The position numbers and the translations under genes are program-made. From positions 1 through 36,656 of the forward strand of contig NZ_MUMF01000244.1 in assembly GCF_002155905.1 (NCBI RefSeq): 36,656 bases of DNA. Direction: 5' to 3'. Below the pieces are notes generated by a model, which was not told the DNA's origin, did no database searches, and was given only the letters and a program-made list of their open reading frames with translations. The stretch is from Streptomyces tricolor. GTDB lineage: Bacteria; Actinomycetota; Actinomycetes; Streptomycetales; Streptomycetaceae. Shown piece by piece: positions 1 through 8,965 of the stretch; position 1 is the first letter of the stretch; the number at the start of each line of letters is the position of its first letter.

Positions 1-19
1 GGGCAGGGAGGGGGCGGGG

Positions 20-511
20 TCAGGACGCGGATTCGTAGACCATGGTGATGCGGCACTCGTCTCCGGCCGCCCAGGTGAAGGGCGAGGTCGCGGACACGTT
101 GGCGGTGTTGCCGGCGGCAGCGATGAACCGGGCCGCTGTGTCGTTCGAGCCGATCTGCCCGCTGCCCGGGTAGTTGGCGCTGGCGGACTGGTCGAACATC
201 CGGGCCAGGACCAGCGAGGTGGTCGACTTCGTGGCGGAGGTGACGGGCAGGGAGAACGCCCAGCTGCCGCTGCCGTAGGTGGTGGTGGAGCCGGGGAACA
301 GCGTGACTTCGGCAACGACCAGGCGGCCCAGCTTGAAATACCTGCCGTTCAACGTGCCGTTGCCCAGGCTCGGGTTGGTGCTCGCTGTCCAGGTCGGGGC
401 GTACACCGTCCACGCGGCGAACATGCTGTTGAACTGGTCGCGGATCTCCTGGTTGAGCATCACAGCAGAGACCGTCTCGCCGACGACCCAGGTACGGGGA
501 GCGAACGTCAC
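20..511 (-). CDS. probable minor tail / tail-tip protein
   Basis: A 163-residue protein beginning with GTG, the last gene visible in the virion operon. The opening MTFAPRTWVVGE followed by a short helix (MLNQEIRDQFNSMF) and then Ser/Thr/Gly-rich beta-strand sequence is the usual layout of actinophage tail-fibre or baseplate-tip proteins, in which a short helical stalk precedes a beta-structured binding domain. There is no signal peptide or catalytic motif. It lies 3 nt downstream of a zinc-ribbon protein and two genes after the large minor tail protein, so it was placed in the tail tip by context. Host-surface binding is inference. Confidence 0.6.
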   Translation of the reverse strand: MTFAPRTWVVGETVSAVMLNQEIRDQFNSMFAAWTVYAPTWTASTNPSLGNGTLNGRYFKLGRLVVAEVTLFPGSTTTYGSGSWAFSLPVTSATKSTTSLVLARMFDQSASANYPGSGQIGSNDTAARFIAAAGNTANVSATSPFTWAAGDECRITMVYESAS

Positions 512-514
512 GGC

Positions 515-964
515 CTACACCTCCAGCTGCGGGCCCGGCTCGGGCTCGGGCGCCGGTTCGGGGACCGGCCGGTCCGGGTTGGCCGGGTCGTCGGGGTGCC
601 ACCAGTTCCGCAGAGCGGGCTTCAGCCCCATGAGGCTGGCCTCCACCGCGGCGACGTCGTCGGGGAAGATCAGCGCGCACCAGCCCCAGTTGCACTGGGT
701 GCAGGCGTAGCGGGGGTCGGCCGGGGAGACGACCGCCGCGGAGCCGCAGCTGCTGCAGTCGGCGATCCACCGGTTCTGGTTGATCCGCGCGTAGTAGCTC
801 TCCCCGGTCAGTTCGGTCTCCGCCGGCGGGAAGACGCGGCGGCCCATGCGGGTCTCGTACCAGCGCCATACCAGCAGCGCGGCCGGGACGTCCGCCCAGG
901 CGTCGGCGGGCTCCGGGGGCGGAGGCAGGTAGAACGTCTCGGCCCGGACGACGGCGATGGGCAT
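515..964 (-). CDS. virion-operon protein with a CxxC zinc ribbon
   Basis: A 149-residue protein of unknown function in the tail-tip region. Two CxxC pairs (CSSCG and CTQC) about 20 residues apart near the middle suggest a rubredoxin-like or zinc-ribbon knuckle. The C-terminal 25 residues are a Pro/Glu repeat tail (PEPAPEPEPGP), probably extended. It starts at an ATG 9 nt after the minor tail protein stop and is likely cotranscribed with it. It could be an assembly factor or a minor virion component; nothing in the sequence decides this. Confidence 0.6.
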   Translation of the reverse strand: MPIAVVRAETFYLPPPPEPADAWADVPAALLVWRWYETRMGRRVFPPAETELTGESYYARINQNRWIADCSSCGSAAVVSPADPRYACTQCNWGWCALIFPDDVAAVEASLMGLKPALRNWWHPDDPANPDRPVPEPAPEPEPGPQLEV

Positions 965-973
965 GCGGTGCTC

Positions 974-3424
974 CTAGTAGGCGAGGCGGGTGGTGGAGTC
1001 GAGGACGGAGTAGACGGCGTCGTCGAGGACCCACACGGTGTCGGTGGTGGTGGCGCTGGTGTGGAACTGGATCGAGTGGCTGCCCTGCCGGATGGTCTCG
1101 GTGTAGCCCTCGATCGTGACCCGCAGCGAGGAGGCCGGCGCCTGGCTCGGCAGGCTCGTGATGGAGAAGTAGCTGCTGATGTCGGCGGCGAGGATGGCCA
1201 GGTAGCTGGACATCGTGGAGGCCTCGATCGGCACCTCGCGCAGTTCGACGCTCGGGTTGGCGTAGCGGGACACCAGCCAGTAGGCGGCGTCCAGCACCGA
1301 GTTGTCGCTGGTCTTGAGGATGTTCAGCTGCTGCTCGTACCGGCCGAACGCCAGGATCGAGCTGGGCGCGGTGACTCGCTGTGTGGCCCCGCCCGGGCGG
1401 GACGCCTCCACCGCGTTGACCAGCTTCTGGTCGTCGTCGGCCAGCTCCACCGAACGGGTCTCCAGGTCGGCGTAGGCGATTGCGAAGGCCTCGCCTGCGG
1501 ACGTCGGGTTGTAGCGCAGGCTGCGGGACTGGTAGACGAGGCCGTAGGTGTCGCGGGCCGCGAACAGCTTGCCGGACTCGGTCGACTCCACCTCCCGTAG
1601 GCGGGCCACCACGGTGCTGCCGGCCGGTCCCTGCGAGGCGATCGGATCGTGGACGGTCCCGGCCACGGTGACCGAGGTGATCCCGGCGTAGGAGGCCAGG
1701 CGCCGGATCCGGTCGTCCGCGGTCTCGCCCGAGTAGCCGGTGGCGCCGGCGGCGTAGTGCGCGCCGATGTCGGCGTCGACCGCGTTGAAGCTGCCGTACA
1801 CGCCGACCAGGCCGATGGACCCGTTGAACAGCCGGGTGCCGCGGTAGCCGCCGATGTGCAGGACGCGCTGGTCGTAGCCGAACGATGCGCTGATCGTGCC
1901 GTCGGCGAGGGCGCCGTCGACCCACACGCTGTTCTGGAACGTGTCGTAGACGACGTGGTGCCAGTTGCCGTCGGCCATCGTGGTCGGCCCGGACAGCGCC
2001 TCGACGGTGAGGGTGCTGGCGCCGGTGGTGGTCCACTCGATCTGCAGGCCACCGCCCGCGGCGATGGACAGCACGTGCTGGTACTGCAGGTCTGCCGAGG
2101 CGATTCCGACGATGGCCCGCCCGGTGGTGGTCGTCTGGAGCCACGCCTCCAGGATCGGCCAGTTCTCGGCGATCTGGTCGGCGGCGACCTGGCCGAGGTC
2201 CCCGGTCAGGTACTTGCCGTTCGTCGCCGAAGCAGGCGCGAACGTCGGGAAGGTCTCGCCGGTCTCGGCCGGGCCCGTGGCGGCAGCCAGGGTGAGGCTG
2301 CCGCCGGACCCGGCCTGGGTGACGGCCAGCGATCCGGCGCCCGCGCCGGAGACGTCACCGACGCTCGTCGCCCCGCTGTCCTCGGTGAGCGGGTAGTAGG
2401 CGATCAGCTCGCTGTACGCGAGGGCCTCCTCGGCGGCCATGCTCCGCAGGGCGGGCTGCCGGTTGAGCCACTTGAACAGGTCCGTGCAGGACACGGTCAC
2501 GGTGCTGTTCAGGCCCTCGAAGGCGACGGGCCACTCGTTGACCATGCCGTAGAAGCGGGGCCGGACCTCGGCGCCGATGTAGTCCCACTCGATGTAGCCG
2601 GCCGTGCCGCCGGTGCGGGTGGTGGGGAAGTCCACGGCGTGCGTCTGGCTGGTCACCCAGGCGGGCGTGGTTGCCGCGCGCCGGTTGGTCCACACGTAGC
2701 CGTCGGGTGAGGTCTCCCAGATGACCGAGGTGCCGGTCTCCCGGATCCGGATCCAGGCGTGGTCGATCGGGCTGTAGGTCAGGTTGATGGCGCCGGCGTC
2801 GGCGAAGCCGACCTGGGACTGGGCGCTCAGCTGCCCGGTGCCCGCGTCGTACCGCCAGCCGAGCCGCGTGCCCGCGGTGGTGGAGGTGACCCACATGCTC
2901 GCCGCGCAGTTCGAGGACCCGTTCAGCGCGGGTACGGCCGCGAGCTTGGCGGTGAGCTTGCTGCCGGCCAGCGTCCAGGTGCGCGCGGTGGTGAAGTTGG
3001 TGTCGGCGCCTGGGTTGACCGGGATCCGCAGGCGGCCTTCGTTGGTCACGAAGGCGCTGCCTGTGTTCACCGTCCAGCGGCTGCTGTCGACCTGGCCGGT
3101 GGAGAAGTCGTCGCCGAGCATGGCGAGCGGGTAGGGCGCCGACCCGGACACGGTCGGCATGACCGCCACCGAGATCCGGATCGGGGCGTTGCGCCGCACG
3201 TAGGGGTAGTACGGCGACGCCGCGCTGTACGGGGTGAACCGGCCGTCGGCGTTGTCGAAGGACACCGTGGCCGTGCCGGGCTGGGTCTCGGACAGCTCGT
3301 CGGCTGCACCTCGGGTAATGGTCACGCCCCGCACCACGTCGGTGTAGGGCGTGACGTCCGTCCAGGTGATGGTGGCCGGGAGCTGGATCAGCCCGCCCCA
3401 GCCCATCTCCACCAGCAGCGGCAC
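974..3424 (-). CDS. minor tail protein with two LamG/jelly-roll domains
   Basis: An 816-residue protein, GTG start, directly downstream of the tape measure gene, where siphoviruses encode baseplate and host-recognition proteins. Roughly residues 1-100 look like a distal-tail or hub beta domain (TPYTDVVRGVTITRGAADE, FDNADGRFTPY). About residues 105-270 form a first concanavalin-like domain (GDDFSTGQVDSSRW, DHAWIRIRETG). About residues 335-560 form a classical LamG fold (LIAYYPLTEDSG, WHHVVYDTFQNSVWVDG, GSIGLVGVYGS). The C-terminal 200 residues are beta-rich with a tail-tip-like character. LamG domains bind carbohydrate, so host cell-wall glycan recognition is the likely role. The first jelly roll is visibly related to the gene at 10508-11158. 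Confidence 0.8.
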   Translation of the reverse strand: MPLLVEMGWGGLIQLPATITWTDVTPYTDVVRGVTITRGAADELSETQPGTATVSFDNADGRFTPYSAASPYYPYVRRNAPIRISVAVMPTVSGSAPYPLAMLGDDFSTGQVDSSRWTVNTGSAFVTNEGRLRIPVNPGADTNFTTARTWTLAGSKLTAKLAAVPALNGSSNCAASMWVTSTTAGTRLGWRYDAGTGQLSAQSQVGFADAGAINLTYSPIDHAWIRIRETGTSVIWETSPDGYVWTNRRAATTPAWVTSQTHAVDFPTTRTGGTAGYIEWDYIGAEVRPRFYGMVNEWPVAFEGLNSTVTVSCTDLFKWLNRQPALRSMAAEEALAYSELIAYYPLTEDSGATSVGDVSGAGAGSLAVTQAGSGGSLTLAAATGPAETGETFPTFAPASATNGKYLTGDLGQVAADQIAENWPILEAWLQTTTTGRAIVGIASADLQYQHVLSIAAGGGLQIEWTTTGASTLTVEALSGPTTMADGNWHHVVYDTFQNSVWVDGALADGTISASFGYDQRVLHIGGYRGTRLFNGSIGLVGVYGSFNAVDADIGAHYAAGATGYSGETADDRIRRLASYAGITSVTVAGTVHDPIASQGPAGSTVVARLREVESTESGKLFAARDTYGLVYQSRSLRYNPTSAGEAFAIAYADLETRSVELADDDQKLVNAVEASRPGGATQRVTAPSSILAFGRYEQQLNILKTSDNSVLDAAYWLVSRYANPSVELREVPIEASTMSSYLAILAADISSYFSITSLPSQAPASSLRVTIEGYTETIRQGSHSIQFHTSATTTDTVWVLDDAVYSVLDSTTRLAY

Positions 3425-3433
3425 GGTGACCTC

Positions 3434-6400
3434 CTAGGTCGCGAAGGAGAAGGACGCCCCGCCGCGCCCGCGCTTGTACTTCGCCATGACCTTGTCCACC
3501 TCGCGGGCGGTGGAGTAGGGGTCGATGGCGCCGTTGATGGTGACGTTGATGGTGGTGCCCTGCCCGCCGCTGGCTGCGGCGGCCGGGCGGCCGACGACGG
3601 GGCGGGTCGAGGCGACCCGGCCGACGACGGTGTCCAGGGCGCGGTCGACGTGCGGCAGCCCGTCGACCAGGCCGCGGGCCAGGCCCTGAGTGGAGAAGGC
3701 ACCGAGCCGGGCCATGACGGTGCTCGGCGAGCGGATCCCCAGCGCCTTCTTGATCGCCTTCTCCATGCCCTTGGCGATCTTCACCATGAGGCGCTCGATG
3801 TCCTTCTGCTGGGCGGCCAGCCCAGCCAGGAACCCCTTGCCCGCGTTCTTCCCGCTGTCGTACAGGATGTCCGCGCCCTTGCGGCCGAGCTTGGTCGACT
3901 CGGAGTCGATCGACTTCTGGGCGGCGTTGACCGCGTTGAAGGTGGCCTTGTCGGCGCCGGCCAGCGCGGAGGCGTAGGCGTAGCCGTCGATCGGGCCCAT
4001 GTCGAGGATCTGCCTGATCAGGGACTTGGACAGGCCCCTCTTGGCCAGCGTGGAGATGTACGAAGAGAACCTCTTGATCTGCGCGAGCTTGGACTGCAGC
4101 CCGCCCTGGATGCCGCCGGCGGTGACCTCCTCCGGGGACATGCCGAGGGCGGACAGGCCCGCCTGTCCGCGGGCGTTCTTCGTCAGGTCGGACGCATACG
4201 CCTTGGCCTCCTTGATCTTCGCTGCGATCTTGTCGCGCTTGGAGGCGTACTCGTCCAGCTTCTTGGTCTCCCGGGCGACCATCGCGAGCAGGCGCGACTC
4301 CTTCCTGCCGGAGAACGCCGCCTTGATGTCGGTGGCGAGGTCCTTGGCCACCGCCTTGATCTTGTCGCGGGAGCCGGTCAGGCCGGCGATGAAGCCCTTG
4401 CCGACGTCGAGCGCCAGGGCGCGGGTCTTCTTCGAGGGGCTGGCGATCTGCAGCTCGGTCTTGATTCCGAGGACGACCGCGGCGGCCATGGACCGGGCGG
4501 CGAGGGTCACAGCGCTGGTGCTGCCGGTCATCCCCTGGGCGAGGCCCGCCGCCACGGCCGCGCCGGCTCCGCCTGCCGCCGCCTGGTAGCGGCCCGAGTT
4601 GATGGCGTCGAGCAGACCGGTGCCGTACTTACGGACCGAGGCCGCCTTGATGACGTACTCGCCGTTCGACAGCAGGGCCGGGATGCTGTCCGACGTCGCC
4701 GTCCCGGGGCCGCGTACCAGCCCTGTCGGGCCGCCGTCGGCGAAGCGGCGCACCAGGCCGCCGGTGGCAAAGGGCATGCCGCCGAGAGCGGCGATAGCGG
4801 CCCGTGCCGCCATCAGGCCGGCCGTCTTCGCCTGGACCGTCACGGTGGCCACGCGGCCGTTGACGTTGTTCAGCATCCGCTGGACCCAGGAGATCTTGCC
4901 GCTGGCCTCGTCGGATGCGGCGATCTTCGCGGCCCGCTTCTGCTTCAGGCTGTCCAGCTTCGCCTGCGCCTGCGCGACCTTGGTGTCCAGCTCGGCCTTG
5001 TCGGCGCCGACCGCGGTCTTGCGCTTCTGCTTCAGCGAGTCGACCTTCTGCTGGGCGGTCCGGATCTTCGCGTCCAGGTCGGAGATCTCGCCCTTGAACT
5101 TGATGTCCTTCGGCAGCCGATTCAGGCCCTCGGAGTAGGCGTCGACCTTCCCGAGGGCGTCGGTGAAGTAGGCGCTGGTGTCGTCGCGGAACCCCCGCGC
5201 GGTCTCGGCCAGCCCCTTCACCTTGTCGCCGATGCCGGGGATCTTCCCCAGGGTGCCCTCGGCGGCCTCCGCGATCGAGACGATCATGCCGAGGGAGGCG
5301 TCCGAGAAGGACTTCATCCCGAGCAGCATCACCCGGATCTGGCCGAGCATCACCTGCCCGACCACGGTGAACGACCGGGTCGCGATGTCCCTGAACCGCT
5401 CGCTCCTCTTCCAGGCCAGCGCCAGCACGACGCCCAGGCCCACGACGGCTGCTGCCGCCAGCACGACCGGGTTGGCGTTCATCAGCGCCATCGCGCCGTT
5501 GATGCCGAGCGTGGCCAGCTTGATGGCGAGCATCCCCGTGGCGATCCCCTGCAGCACCTCCGGCGGCGCCTTGTTGATCAAGTCGGCGATGACTCCGACG
5601 AAGCCGGCAGTGATCCCCGCTGCCGGGCCGAGCGCGATCAGCAGGTTGGCGCCGGCGGTGGCCATCTTGCCCAGCGCGTCACCGGACCGGTCGGCCAGGT
5701 CCATGAACTTCTCGAAGCCCTCGCTGTCCTTCAGGCCCTGGCCCCACTCGGCGAACTTCTTGGTGGCGTCCTCGATCCCGTCGGACAGCTTGCCCTCGCT
5801 GGGAAGGAAGGCGTCGATGATGCCGCCCAGCCCGATGAAGACGTTGCGGCCCGAGCGGAGCAGGTCAGGCAGCGTCTCCTTCGCCGCGCGGTCGACGCGG
5901 CCGATGAACCGGTCCAGGCCGCCGCCCTCGGCCTTGCGGCTCAGGTCATCGAGGAACCCGCCGAACGCGGCCGACGCGGTCTTCACCAGCGGCGTCAAGT
6001 GCGGCAGCACCTTGCGGGCCAGCTCGATGCCCTTGACGAACACGGGCATGGTGTCCTTGGACAGCGAATCCGACCACTTCTGGTGGTCGTTCTTCAGCCC
6101 GATCAGCGACTTCGCCACCGCGCGGGACGCCGGCGGCAGGCTGTCCAGCTGCCGCTTGTACTCCTTCTGCGCCTTGGCCGCCGCCTCGCCGCCCTCGGCC
6201 TGCGCCTCCTGCGCCGCGGTGTAGGCGTCGGTCACCTTGGTGACCGCCTCCATCTGCGGGACCACGGCCAGCTTGAACGCGGCGGTCGCCGCGCCGGCGG
6301 ACACCAGGGAGGCGGCCAGGACACCGACTCCGGCAACAGCGGCCGGGACCCCGAGACCGCCCGACGCGATCGCCGCGAACCGGCTGGCGCCGCGGCTGAG

Positions 6401-6802
6401 CGACTCCAGCTTGCCCCTGGCGCGGTCCGCCGCGTCACCGATGCGGTCCCGCAGCGACCGCCGCACCGTGTCGCCGGCGTCGTCGGCGCTGTCGGCGACC
6501 TGCCGCAGGCTGTCATCAGCGTCGTCGGCCCCGTCCACGATGCGCCGGGACGCGCGCTCAGCGTCGTCGCCGAGCGTCGTCAGGGCGTCCCCCGCGTCAC
6601 CGGCCGCGCGGACAATCGCGCCGGACGCGAACCGCAGCCGCCCGTCGGCGTCCCGGGCGAGGTTGCGCAGGGACGTGGACGACCGGGACGCTGCGTCGTC
6701 CAGGCGCTGCTGCATCCGGGCGGCGCTGTCACCCGCGCTGTTCAGGACTCGGGACAGGTCGTCGCGTCCGTCGAGCGTGAAGGTCATCCGCTGCCCGGCC
6801 AT
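3434..6802 (-). CDS. tail tape measure protein
   Basis: A protein of about 1,122 residues that sets tail length and is injected with the DNA. The N-terminal third is charged coiled coil (DDLSRVLNSAGDSAARMQQRLDDA). Hydrophobic segments near residues 145-180 and 450-475 fit the membrane-inserting part. A Lys/Gln coiled coil follows (KVDSLKQKRK, repeated). The motif ATGGLVRRFADGG ... SDSIPALLSNGEYVI is characteristic of tape measure proteins. ATG at 6802 is chosen because AGGAGG sits 6 nt upstream; a GTG 3 nt earlier is possible. The start overlaps the stop of the frameshifted chaperone. At the usual 0.15 nm per residue a tail near 170 nm is expected, which is an inference. Confidence 0.93.
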   Translation of the reverse strand: MAGQRMTFTLDGRDDLSRVLNSAGDSAARMQQRLDDAASRSSTSLRNLARDADGRLRFASGAIVRAAGDAGDALTTLGDDAERASRRIVDGADDADDSLRQVADSADDAGDTVRRSLRDRIGDAADRARGKLESLSRGASRFAAIASGGLGVPAAVAGVGVLAASLVSAGAATAAFKLAVVPQMEAVTKVTDAYTAAQEAQAEGGEAAAKAQKEYKRQLDSLPPASRAVAKSLIGLKNDHQKWSDSLSKDTMPVFVKGIELARKVLPHLTPLVKTASAAFGGFLDDLSRKAEGGGLDRFIGRVDRAAKETLPDLLRSGRNVFIGLGGIIDAFLPSEGKLSDGIEDATKKFAEWGQGLKDSEGFEKFMDLADRSGDALGKMATAGANLLIALGPAAGITAGFVGVIADLINKAPPEVLQGIATGMLAIKLATLGINGAMALMNANPVVLAAAAVVGLGVVLALAWKRSERFRDIATRSFTVVGQVMLGQIRVMLLGMKSFSDASLGMIVSIAEAAEGTLGKIPGIGDKVKGLAETARGFRDDTSAYFTDALGKVDAYSEGLNRLPKDIKFKGEISDLDAKIRTAQQKVDSLKQKRKTAVGADKAELDTKVAQAQAKLDSLKQKRAAKIAASDEASGKISWVQRMLNNVNGRVATVTVQAKTAGLMAARAAIAALGGMPFATGGLVRRFADGGPTGLVRGPGTATSDSIPALLSNGEYVIKAASVRKYGTGLLDAINSGRYQAAAGGAGAAVAAGLAQGMTGSTSAVTLAARSMAAAVVLGIKTELQIASPSKKTRALALDVGKGFIAGLTGSRDKIKAVAKDLATDIKAAFSGRKESRLLAMVARETKKLDEYASKRDKIAAKIKEAKAYASDLTKNARGQAGLSALGMSPEEVTAGGIQGGLQSKLAQIKRFSSYISTLAKRGLSKSLIRQILDMGPIDGYAYASALAGADKATFNAVNAAQKSIDSESTKLGRKGADILYDSGKNAGKGFLAGLAAQQKDIERLMVKIAKGMEKAIKKALGIRSPSTVMARLGAFSTQGLARGLVDGLPHVDRALDTVVGRVASTRPVVGRPAAAASGGQGTTINVTINGAIDPYSTAREVDKVMAKYKRGRGGASFSFAT

Positions 6803-7442
6803 CACTCACCTCCTGCAGCTGCTGCTCTGGCCTGTTCGGCCTGGTGGTGGTCGACCCAGGCGACGGCCTGGAGGAAGCGGTGCCGGGGGAACTGCCCGAG
6901 CTGGTCAGGCCCGATGTGGAGGAGGTGCGCGATCAGGCACCAGTGCTCGTCGAAGAGGTCGCCCAGTCGGCGTCCGTCGAAGAGCTGGGCGAGTCGGCCG
7001 GCGTCACGGCCGGGCTGGGGACCGCGGCGAGGACGTTGCCTTTTGGGCCGGTGGCGTCGGCCCACACGGCGTCCACGTCGGCCGGGTCGTGAGCGAACTT
7101 CCGCAGGTAGTGCAGCGCCTCGCCTTGGGCCTGTTCGCTGTCGTCGTCGCGCAGCAGCTCCTCCACGATCTCCTCGATCTCCTCGCGTTCCAGCCGCGCC
7201 TTGAGTCGGCGCTTCCACGCGGGGACGTCGAAGTCGGAGAACCGCAGCGGCGGGTTGGCGCGCTTGCGGTGCGTCCACAGCACGGCGCGCATGGCGGTGG
7301 GGTCCTGCACGCGCAGCGCCCGCTCCACCGCCGCCCAGTCCATGCCGGTGACCTTCTCGATCGCGGCGGACTCCACGGTGGACAGCTCGTCGGTGGAGAC
7401 CTGCTCCACGGTGCCGTCGTCGTGCGTGTAGGAAACGATCAT
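6802..7442 (-). CDS. tail assembly chaperone, -1 frameshifted long form
   Basis: A predicted 213-residue fusion equivalent to the lambda G-T product. Translation starts at 7442, reads 134 codons of the short-form frame to the slippery heptamer at 7047-7041, slips back one base, and continues 79 codons to a TGA at 6804-6802. After the slip the frame reads KRQRPRRGPQPGRDAGRL and then a helical, sensible C-terminal domain (LFDEHWCLIAHLLHIGPDQL). The second frame has no good start of its own close to this domain, and its stop overlaps the tape measure start. Long-tailed phages need both forms in a fixed ratio to load chaperone on the tape measure protein. Confidence 0.85.
6933..7442 (-). CDS. tail assembly chaperone, short form
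   Basis: A 169-residue protein between the tail genes and the tape measure gene, the lambda G position. Start ATG at 7442 is preferred over an in-frame ATG at 7481, because GGAG lies 6 nt upstream and the earlier start would run into the preceding gene. The sequence is mostly acidic helix (LEREEIEEIVEELLRDDDSEQ) as in other actinophage chaperones. The short form ends in a low-complexity Ser/Thr tail (PADSPSSSTDADWATSS) after the slippery site, whereas the long form leaves this frame. Confidence 0.88.
   Translation of the reverse strand: MIVSYTHDDGTVEQVSTDELSTVESAAIEKVTGMDWAAVERALRVQDPTAMRAVLWTHRKRANPPLRFSDFDVPAWKRRLKARLEREEIEEIVEELLRDDDSEQAQGEALHYLRKFAHDPADVDAVWADATGPKGNVLAAVPSPAVTPADSPSSSTDADWATSSTSTGA
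7041..7047 (-). other. programmed -1 ribosomal frameshift site (CCCAAAA)
   Basis: On the minus strand this reads C CCA AAA in the frame of the short chaperone, an exact X XXY YYZ slippery heptamer. The two chaperone frames differ by -1 exactly here, and both encode the same Pro-Lys at the slip. Confidence 0.85.
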
Positions 7443-7455
7443 CTGATGCTCCAGG

Positions 7456-7968
7456 TCAGGTGAGTTTGCGGCGCACGTCATCGAGGACGCGGGCGACCTC
7501 GCGCTCCATGCGGGGGGTGTGCTGCCGCACGGTCTTGTCCCACCACAAGGGGGTGGCGTTCTGCTGCGCCCAGCGGCGGCGGTTGCCGAACACGGGATGC
7601 CGGACCCTGCCGTCGTTGATCTGGTTCACCAGCCCGGCCGTGATGTCGGGCGGCAGTAGCGAGCGGTCCAGCCACACCCGGGCGCCGGGATTGCCGGTGT
7701 TGCGGACGGAGATACGGATGGCCGCGGCGATCGAGGCCCGCAGCGGGCGGGTGGTCGGCGAGGGCCCGCCGCGCTTCCCGGCCTTACGGCCCTCCGAGGT
7801 GAGGGCCAGGCCCCGGATGGCGGCCTGCAGGTCATCGCGCAGCGGCTCGGCGGCGCGCCGGATGCGGCGCTGCATGCTGCTGCGGATGTTCTCCCCACCG
7901 GCGGCCCGCAGGCGCCGCTGCAGTTCGATCAGGCTGCCGGTGTTGAGGATGCGCACCTCGCGGGTCAC
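7456..7968 (-). CDS. HK97 gp10-like tail-completion / connector protein
   Basis: A 170-residue basic protein, GTG start, that resembles the HK97 gp10 family: an N-terminal helix (NTGSLIELQRRLRAAGG), a central region, then RHPVFGNRRRWAQQ, a W-W-D motif (LWWDKTV), and the terminal helix MEREVARVLDDVRRKL. Family members sit at the head-tail joint or help tail completion. The position is unusual: it lies after the major tail protein and directly before the chaperones, while the common order puts it before the tail terminator. Assignment to the family is fairly sure, the exact role less so. Confidence 0.72.
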   Translation of the reverse strand: MTREVRILNTGSLIELQRRLRAAGGENIRSSMQRRIRRAAEPLRDDLQAAIRGLALTSEGRKAGKRGGPSPTTRPLRASIAAAIRISVRNTGNPGARVWLDRSLLPPDITAGLVNQINDGRVRHPVFGNRRRWAQQNATPLWWDKTVRQHTPRMEREVARVLDDVRRKLT

Positions 7969-7975
7969 GGCCCGC

Positions 7976-8962
7976 TCACAGCGCGGTGTCGGTGCTGATG
8001 TACTCGATCTTCGGCAGGTTCGCGCCGTCGTACAGCGCCGTGAAGTTGAACGTCGGCTTGACGACGCCGTAACCGTCCACGACCGGCGGACCCTCGTCCA
8101 GCTTCACCGCGGCGAGGGTGATCCGGAACGTCTCGAAGTACGTGCTGGCGATGTTGGGCCCGACGAACTCCCACACCAGGCTGGTGGCCGCGTCGCTGGT
8201 GTGCAGGTCGTCCAAGGCGGTGGAGACGTAGTCGGTCTCCAGCGTGCCGGTGATCCGCACGAGGTCGTTGGTGATCGGCTCCTTCTTCAACGCCGCCTGG
8301 TTGGCGTAGAAACGCTCGGTGTCCTGCGGGCGCTCGATCTTCACGCTGACCTTGCGGATGCCGTCCAGCGCGGTCTCCGCACCGAAGGTGCCGGACTTGA
8401 CGGCCATCTGCCCGAAGTGGAACGGGCTCATGTTGCTGTACGACGCGGCCGCCAGCGTCTGAGTCTCGTCGCAGTCCTTGCCGTCAAACTCGTAGGTGGC
8501 GGTCAGCATGCCGCCGACCTCGCAGGAGAACTCCGCGCTGGTGACCTTGCAGCCCAGGAACGTCTTGTCCGTGACCGTGCCCGAGGTGAGCGGCACACCC
8601 TTCTGCACCGTGAGCGACTTGCCCGCGGTGTCCGCCAGGGTGTGGGTCTGCAGGTAGGCGGCCGTGGCGCCCTGCTGCACCGGGGTGACGCTCGTACCCA
8701 TCAGCGCCTGCAGCAGCAGGCCCTGGCCCTTGTTGGTGACCTCCAGGTCGATCGACCCGGACACCTCCTTGCGCGTCACCACGCGCCGGGCGGACAGCGC
8801 CATCAGCCGGCCGGACGCGATGCCGGTGCTCTGCGCCGTCGTCTTCTTCAGAGCCAGGCTCTCCTTGGTGAACTCCAGGAACTTCGTCGGCGCCACGAAC
8901 GTGCCGTAGGTGCTCTCGGCCGCGATGCCCAGCTGCGCGCCGAGACCCGATCCGATCGCCAT
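7976..8962 (-). CDS. major tail tube protein
   Basis: A 328-residue protein in the major tail protein position. It opens with MAIGSGLGAQLGIAAESTYG, a typical start of actinophage tube proteins (residue pattern G-x-E-x-x-Y-G-T). It is beta-rich throughout with conserved-looking SGSIDLEVTNKGQG and EFSCEVGGMLTATYEFDGKD strands, as in tube proteins that stack as hexamers. There are no hydrophobic membrane segments. It lies 3 nt after a 73-aa gene and 7 nt before the gp10-like gene, consistent with one operon. The length fits the family when an extra surface domain is present. Confidence 0.85.
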   Translation of the reverse strand: MAIGSGLGAQLGIAAESTYGTFVAPTKFLEFTKESLALKKTTAQSTGIASGRLMALSARRVVTRKEVSGSIDLEVTNKGQGLLLQALMGTSVTPVQQGATAAYLQTHTLADTAGKSLTVQKGVPLTSGTVTDKTFLGCKVTSAEFSCEVGGMLTATYEFDGKDCDETQTLAAASYSNMSPFHFGQMAVKSGTFGAETALDGIRKVSVKIERPQDTERFYANQAALKKEPITNDLVRITGTLETDYVSTALDDLHTSDAATSLVWEFVGPNIASTYFETFRITLAAVKLDEGPPVVDGYGVVKPTFNFTALYDGANLPKIEYISTDTAL

Positions 8963-8965
8963 CGG

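Noticed and set aside
2759..7204. A 1,481-codon open frame on the plus strand across the tape measure gene
   Set aside because: It is an antisense shadow produced by high G+C; the product is Arg/Gly/Val-rich low-complexity sequence with no domain, while the minus strand has clear phage proteins.
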